In this document: positions 58,561 to 64,000 of the stretch, piece after piece
Layout: every line of letters starts with the position of its first letter
How positions within the stretch are numbered: position 1 is the stretch's first letter
Assembly (NCBI GenBank): GCA_034440635.1
Contig: JAOTON010001820.1
Coordinates: 1,422,501-1,486,500 of the forward strand
From: Lepas anatifera
Lineage: Eukaryota; Arthropoda; Thecostraca; Lepadidae
DNA: 64,000 bases
Reading direction: 5' to 3'
The notes under the pieces: generated by a model
What the model was told of the DNA's origin: nothing
Database searches by the model: none
What the model saw: only the letters and a program-made list of their open reading frames with translations
Translations under genes and position numbers: made by a program

Positions 58561-59535
58561 TGCAACGATCGGTGCAAAAACGCCGAGGCGTTTGAATCGA
58601 GGCACCTCTCGCTCTTTAGTAGTCAAGGGCCCGAGATTTAGCGCCACCGGAAGCCACTCCAACCCGCATGAGTTGCGGCAGACGACGCCGGCGTGCCTTC
58701 CTGGCAATTTTGTTACAATCGTCCAGTGCTTCTGGCAAAATTGTGTGCCTCCTGAGCTACAAGCCTGTCTATACTTTTGTCAGATTATGTCCATGAAGCT
58801 ACTTCATACGGTCTCACCCGCCAGTGCGTACGCTCTTTGTCTCACTTGTCAATTAGTTCCAATTACACGACCAATAAATTGCCTGTCGCTTCTGCCACTG
58901 CCTGGACTGCTACGACAGCGTCCAGTTCTTGAGAACAAATGTTTCACTCGCTAAAGTTTTTGACTCTATGACGAGTCACTGACGGTGTTCTTACGCCCTT
59001 TGAAAAACACGATAATCCTAGAGGTCAGTGCGCTAGTGTTGACCCTCTTTAGTAAGGACTCTCTTTACCGTGCTCCGTGAAATTAACGCAGCATTACTCG
59101 GGGTCCGGACAAGGAATATGCAGTCTCAGCAAGCTAGAGCCGGGCCAGAAAACGTGCTAACAGAAAAATACCAAATATGGTGATAAACGGGAATCAAGGG
59201 TCCTGCACGGGCTCATTGCAAAACTCATGATAAAGACAGCTCTGGGCATTAGTATAGGTCATCAGCTGGCATATAGAATTAGGCATATGGTCATACCCAA
59301 TATGGTTTTCTTTGCCTTGAGTGGTGAGAGTAGCTTCCGCAACCAAGTGATTACATTATTTCTTTTTTTAGAAAATTTAGGTGTGGTTTGCCTACAAGCC
59401 TCTGAGAGACTAGGCTCCATATGAAACATTCTTCAGAGATAATACTGTCCAGTATAGTTGTTAAGTGTCCAATAAAGTTCATAACATCGAAGCGTTTATT
59501 TCATTCGAAACCACGAATGAATACCAAGTTCCATT

Positions 59536-59640
59536 GTATGGCCCTGGCAGCCGAAGCGCCCTAAAACCCAACACACGGATACTATGTTACATTGTATGGC
59601 CCTGGCAGCCGAAGCGCCCTAAAACCCCGACACACGGATA
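59536..59640 (+). repeat. Tandem pair of SINE tail units
   Basis: A roughly 60-70 bp unit (TATGGCCCTGGCAGCCGAAG, CGCCCTAAAACCC, ACACACGGATA) occurs twice in a row. It matches the SINE tail, and a related single unit lies near 53750-53800. Either a tail amplification or two overlapping insertions. Confidence 0.65.
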
Positions 59641-60569
59641 ATGTGTTACGCTGTTTATTGTTTATTGAGCATAATCAGCAACAGGTATGCACCAAATTAT
59701 AGCCGAAGTCGAAGTCAAAAACATCGGATGAATGACAGAAAACATGAGACACGGTAAGATAATAAAACTGTAAAATTGAAAAAAACAAAAATACTTCGAA
59801 TCTCAGAACAGATCGCTGCGGAGATACCGCTAAAGTAAAATGGGCATAAAACCCACGAATGGATCTAACATGGGTGCAAAAGCACAGATGAGATGTGGAA
59901 TGAACTAAAACGCTGCTAAAAAATCAGAATCGGTGGAAAAACTAGAACCTTGGTCCTGGACTATCATCAGGTGCAAGGGAGTGAAAGAGTGAGAACGAGA
60001 CCCCTCAGGTAAACTTTTATTGCAGCCTCAATACTGTCGCGGTTTAAAACAAATTAAAGGAGAGCCTCCGTGCTTAAGCATGTGAGTGCGTGTGTGAGGG
60101 TGTTATCGAATAAGCGGCCAAGAGGCTTTTTGAGCAGCGTTTTAGTTCATTCCACATCCCATCTGTGCTTTCGGACCCATTTTAGGTCCATTCGGGGTTT
60201 TTATGCTCATTTTACTTCTGCGGTGTCTCTGCAGGGATCTGTTGTATCTAATGTTGTAGGGATTCGAAGTATTTTTATTTTCCTTTTTTTCTTTATGGTT
60301 GGCTTTAGCTTTTAGGGATCTTCACAAACCTGCCACTTTTACTATTCACTTTTATCATCTAGGGCCTCAGGTCATTTCCCTTGATATAAGATAAATATAT
60401 ACGACTGATATTAAGATAAATATATGATTTTGGTAAATTAATCATAGAATGAGCCGAATTTGCTGAAGAAATTGACAATGGGGCAGGATGGTGACCTCAA
60501 ATATGCGTGAAAATTTTTCAGGTTTGCCCCCATCCAAAATTTCCTTCCGCCGCCCATGTGCCCTGTATA

Positions 60570-61590
60570 TTAACCCTCACCCCACGGGGCATCGATGGTC
60601 CCCTAAGGTTTTTTTCGGGATAGCAGAAAAACAACGAGACGCAGCACCGCGGTTGAGGGCTCTATCTCTCAGCCCATCATTTTCCCATCATCCCTTAAAT
60701 TTTTTACCACGGGTCAACCAAGGTCAGGTCACCAGGCGAGGTCAACCAACGTCACATCACTTCAACTTTTGTGCTCTATTAGAGCTACATTTCTCAGTCG
60801 ATCGATTTGAAACTTCCTACACTTCATGACCCCTCCAGGGTCTACAAGATGTATATCCGGGATATTTCAATTTCATGACCTGAGGTCAGGTCACGAGGTG
60901 ACCTCTCCCATTGAAAAACATGGGAAAAGCTGTCTTATGATCTAAAAGTCACAAAAACGATTGCAAATACTCAGCTTGCTCAGAAAAGCGTTCTTGGACA
61001 CCCTTTCACGGATCCCAAGGGCCATATTGCCGTTTGACCTCTCCGAGGTCATCCAAGGACACCAGGGGTCAAAACAGTATTTTAACAATAACTTTTGACC
61101 TAGTTAAGCTAGAGCGCTGAATCAAACATCATCGTGTATGTCTCATCACTGGCTTTCATTTGATGTACGGCAAAGTCACTTTCTGACCTTTCATAACCTC
61201 AGGTCATATTAGATCACGAGGTGACCTCTGGAGGTCAAACCACTGGCAGGTCATTACGTTCCACATAGCGGAAAAGGCCTGGCATTTTACATATCAAATA
61301 TACTTTACTAGATCTCAATATCTCCAATGGTATAAGAGTTATGCCTAGTTTTCTTAGGGATTGCATATTTTAGTAAAAATAGCCTATCGTGACCTGACTT
61401 GACCTCTGAAGGTCAAACCATTGACCTGAGCGTTTAAACATGCTAAGTACTTTCTTACTGAATTCATGCGAGCTTTCTAATGCACTTTGCAGATTTGCGC
61501 TAGCCTCCATATTTTCGGAGTTAGAGGGGGCCATCGATGGCCCCCGGTGGGGCGAAGGTGGCGCCGGACCCCCGGTGGGGCGCGGGTTAA
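60570..61590. mobile_element. AGGTCA-rich TTAA element, 1021 bp
   Basis: Left end TTAACCCTCACCCCACGGGG then CATCGATGG; right end CATCGATGGCCCCCGGTGGG, with the terminal GGGGCGCGGGTTAA. Contains TGACCTGAGGTCA (60876-60888) and TGACCTCTCCGAGGTCA (61035-61051). Confidence 0.8.
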
Positions 61591-62477
61591 ATAAGCACAC
61601 ACCATCAACCAACAGCGGGTGCATTTTCTGGCAGGAAGATACGCCCTTATACAACACAAGTAGATGTGCCTCGGCTTTAGATGCACTTGGGCGGCCGAGC
61701 CATCGAAAAAGGCGCTGTGGTTGGCTGACCTTATCCATTGTACCAAGCTCCTGACATTCTGCAGTCGCTGCTCTTTAAGATCATGGCCAGCAAACCAGAC
61801 ACGCTATTGTTCAAGTAAGCCATTATCGTTGTAGTCTACCCAATACCCTCTGAGACATTGATGGACACAAGGAGGGGGGGGGGCTACGGGCCTCAAGCCC
61901 CCAAAATGTCCGAGTTTCTATAATTAGTACATGGCCGTAGGCTGATCTGAGGTAGCGCTGGGGAAGGCTCGAGCTCCCTAGACCCCTCCCAAATTCAGCC
62001 TTGGATCTGCCACTGCTCTGATATACCTAAACTCAGGTAATGGATCAGGCCGAACAGATGGTGCACCCACAAACTGGGGGCCCCCTGCGGACCCGTATGC
62101 GCTGAAATGAAAAGAGCCATTGGGGACTCGACTGAAACATTTCCAGGGATCGTTGGGTACTAAATTGTTAAGGCTACGATAGTTTTAAACTATTCATAGG
62201 GAAAGAAAATGTTAGCTTGTCGGTTTTTCTCTCATCGAGATTTTCTTGGGGCAGATTACGAATTGAAAATTGAAAAACGTGTTTTTTAGTCAAGAGACTT
62301 AAACTTAACCTTCTTCGTTTCCTTCCTAGCTTAAGGAATATTAACATGAGTTTATTTTTACTTCTGGCGTTTAACAAACTTACATCATATTCTGACGCCG
62401 TGGCAGACAGTTCTGTCGGATTTATTCCGTTATTTGTCTACTGTCACTCTTACCACCAGTCAATAAGGTTTGCCACT
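61591..62477. other. No gene recognised; one MITE-like end
   Basis: Near 61995-62015, GCCTTGGATCTGCCACTG resembles a hAT MITE right end after a G-run at about 61873. No matching left end was resolved. Confidence 0.35.
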
Positions 62478-62655
62478 TATGGGGCGCGGTGGTGCGGTGG
62501 TTCGTGAGCTGGCTCTCCACGGCAGCCGACCCAAGTTCAAGGTCCGGCATATTCCTTGCGCAGGAAGCATTCTAGTTCCCGAGCAACCATTCCAACAGAG
62601 AAAGAGTTGGGAGCGCTATAGCACCCTGACAGTAAGTGCGTCCATAAGCCACCAA
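62478..62655 (+). mobile_element. tRNA-derived SINE before the terminal tandem array
   Basis: Head GGGGCGCGGTGGTGCGGTGG with B-box AAGTTCAAGGTCC, body CCATTCCAACAGAGAAAGAG, tail ACCCTGACAGTAAGTGCG. Same subfamily as 306-455. The tandem array begins about 50 bp further on. Confidence 0.7.
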
Positions 62656-62699
62656 AATATTATCGAGCGAGCGCGTAGCGCCCGTGAGGTCTCCCCCTA

Positions 62700-64000
62700 T
62701 ATATGGATAAAGTCAGTTGTGTCACGCTCTGCCTGTGCTGTCAGGCTCTGTCCGATAGTTCTGTCTGGCTTGAAAGTTCTGCCACGTTATGTCTGTCAGT
62801 TCTATCACGCTCTGTCTGCCAGTTCTGTCACGCTCTGTCTGACACTTCTGTCACACTCCGTCAGTTGTCACGCTCTGTCTGTCAGTTCTGTCAGTTTTGT
62901 CAGGCGTAGACGTCGCCCTGCCTGACAGTTCTGTCACGCTCTGTGTTGACTCTGTATGACAGTTCTGTCTGAGTCTGTCCAACAGTTCCGTCACGCTCTG
63001 TCTGACTCTGTATGACAGTTCTGTCTGAGTCTGTCCAACAGTTCTGTCACGCTCTGTCTGACTCTGTATGACAGTTCCGTCTGAGTCTGTCCAACAGTTC
63101 TGTCACGCTCTGTCTGACTCTGTATGACAGTTCTGTCTGAGTCTGTCCAACAGTTCTGTCACGCTCTGTCTGACTCTGTATGACAGTTCTGTCTGAGTCT
63201 GTCCAACAGTTCCGTCACGCTCTGTCTGACTCTGTATGACAGTTCTGTCTGAGTCTGTCCAACAGTTCTGTCACGCTCTGTCTGACTCTGTATGACAGTT
63301 CTGTCTGAGTCTGTCCAACAGTTCCGTCACGCTCTGTCTGACTCTGTATGACAGTTCTGTCTGAGCCTGTCTAACAGTTCTGTCACGGTCTGTCTGACTC
63401 TGTATGACAGTTCTGTCTGAGTCTGTCTAACAGTTCTGTCACGCTCTGTCTTACTCTGTATGACAGTTCTGTCTGAGTCTGTCTAACAGTTCCATCACGC
63501 TCTGTCTGACTCTGTATGACAGTTCTGTCTGAGTCTGTCTAACAGTTCTGTCACGCTCTGTCTGACTCTGTATGACAGTTCTGTCTGAGTCTGTCTAACA
63601 GTTATGTCACGCTCTCTGTCTGACAGTTCTGTCACGCTCTCTCTGACTCTGTATGACAGTTCTGTCTGAGTCTGTCTAACAGTTATGTCACGCTCTCTGT
63701 CTGACAGTTCCGTCACGCTCTGTCTGAATCTGTATGACAGTTCTGTCTGAGTCTGTCTAACAGTTCCGTCACGCTCTGTCTGACTCTGTATGACAGTTCT
63801 GTCTGAGTCTGTCTAACAGTTCTTCCACGCTCTGTCTGACTCTGTATGACAGTTCTGTCTGAGTCTGTCTAACAGTTATGTCACGCTCTCTGTCTGACAG
63901 TTCTGTCACGCTCTGTCTGACTCTGTATAACAGTTCTGTCTGAGTCTGTCTAACAGTTATGTCACGCTCTCTGTCTGACAGTTCCGTCACGCTCTGTCTG
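62700..64000 (+). repeat. Tandem array, 56-bp unit, running off the window end
   Basis: About 20 units built from GACAGTTCTGTC and GTCACGCTCTGTCTGACTC. From about 62940 the 56-bp period is regular; near 63600, 63680, 63880 and 63960 a 26-bp extra block (TCACGCTCTCTGTCTGACAG) creates a longer higher-order unit. The first 240 bp are more diverged. Open frames on either strand are by-products: 56 is not a multiple of 3. Confidence 0.93.

Larger units (their letters stand above)
58035..60569. other. No gene recognised
   Basis: Contains a (CATA)n run, SINE tail units (59536-59640) and T-rich stretches resembling retrotransposon 3' ends (59646-59700; compare 32505-32570). No frame with a known domain. 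Confidence 0.4.

Noticed and set aside
63495..63990. Minus-strand frames with repeated TELSDRERD-like peptides
   Set aside because: By-product of the tandem array, whose 56-bp period shifts frame each unit; no start, promoter or splice context.

Overview
This is eukaryotic, gene-poor and transposon-rich DNA, most likely from an arthropod and probably a crustacean. The case rests on two minus-strand genes for pro-resilin-like cuticle proteins with a Rebers-Riddiford (RR) chitin-binding domain. I assembled both from splice signals. Each has a TATA box, a tiny first exon carrying the start codon, a second exon finishing the signal peptide and carrying Gly/Ala/Tyr/Pro-rich sequence, an RR exon of exactly 186 bp, and a short last exon. 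All introns are phase 0. Gene 1 (5331-7555) encodes 297 residues with nine 18-residue repeats. Gene 2 (46754-50251) encodes 148 residues. I found no other intact gene; the remaining long open frames look like chance or transposon sequence.

The rest is nested mobile DNA whose boundaries can often be read directly from inverted ends and target duplications. Around 13.9-19.5 kb, a decayed tyrosine-recombinase gene (Crypton/DUF3504 type) is split by a 3.96-kb hAT element (14049-18007, duplication ATTTTCAG). That hAT keeps a transposase C-terminus and is itself split by a 2.4-kb foldback element holding a tRNA-derived SINE. A 312-bp hAT MITE (18954-19265) interrupts the same recombinase gene. From 28.1 to 35.9 kb, about 280-bp inverted repeats bound a 7.8-kb block that lies between the two halves of an older repeat. 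Inside it are SINEs and a TTAA element inserted into a relative of itself.

The dominant repeats are several families with TTAA target duplications (piggyBac-like): W (TTAAAGGGAGATACGCG ends), X (AAAGGGAATGTGGCACC ends), V (AAAGGGGAGTGTCCCAC ends), and a diverse GC-ended superfamily (25.7-26.7, 33.3-35.3, 40.8-45.7, 51.4-53.5 and 60.6-61.6 kb). The last is packed with AGGTCA hexamers, the half-site of nuclear receptors. Two palindromes made of these hexamers are kept between otherwise diverged members. AGGTCA half-sites also occur in or beside the core promoters of both cuticle genes.

Layout: 0.3-3 kb, SINE and TTAA MITEs; 4.5-7.7 kb, cuticle gene 1; 9.3-10.2 kb, palindromic MITE dimer; 11.5-13.1 kb, R repeat; 13.9-19.5 kb, nested recombinase/hAT block; 21-27.7 kb, MITEs and AGGTCA-rich repeats; 28-37.3 kb, inverted-repeat block and R repeat; 37.9-38.4 kb, MITE; 39.5-40.2 kb, minisatellites; 40.8-45.7 kb, two abutting TTAA elements with a large foldback insert; 46.3-50.4 kb, cuticle gene 2; 51.4-55.5 kb, chain of TTAA elements; 55.9-58 kb, W element; 60.6-61.6 kb, TTAA element; 62.5-64 kb, SINE followed by a 56-bp tandem array running off the end.
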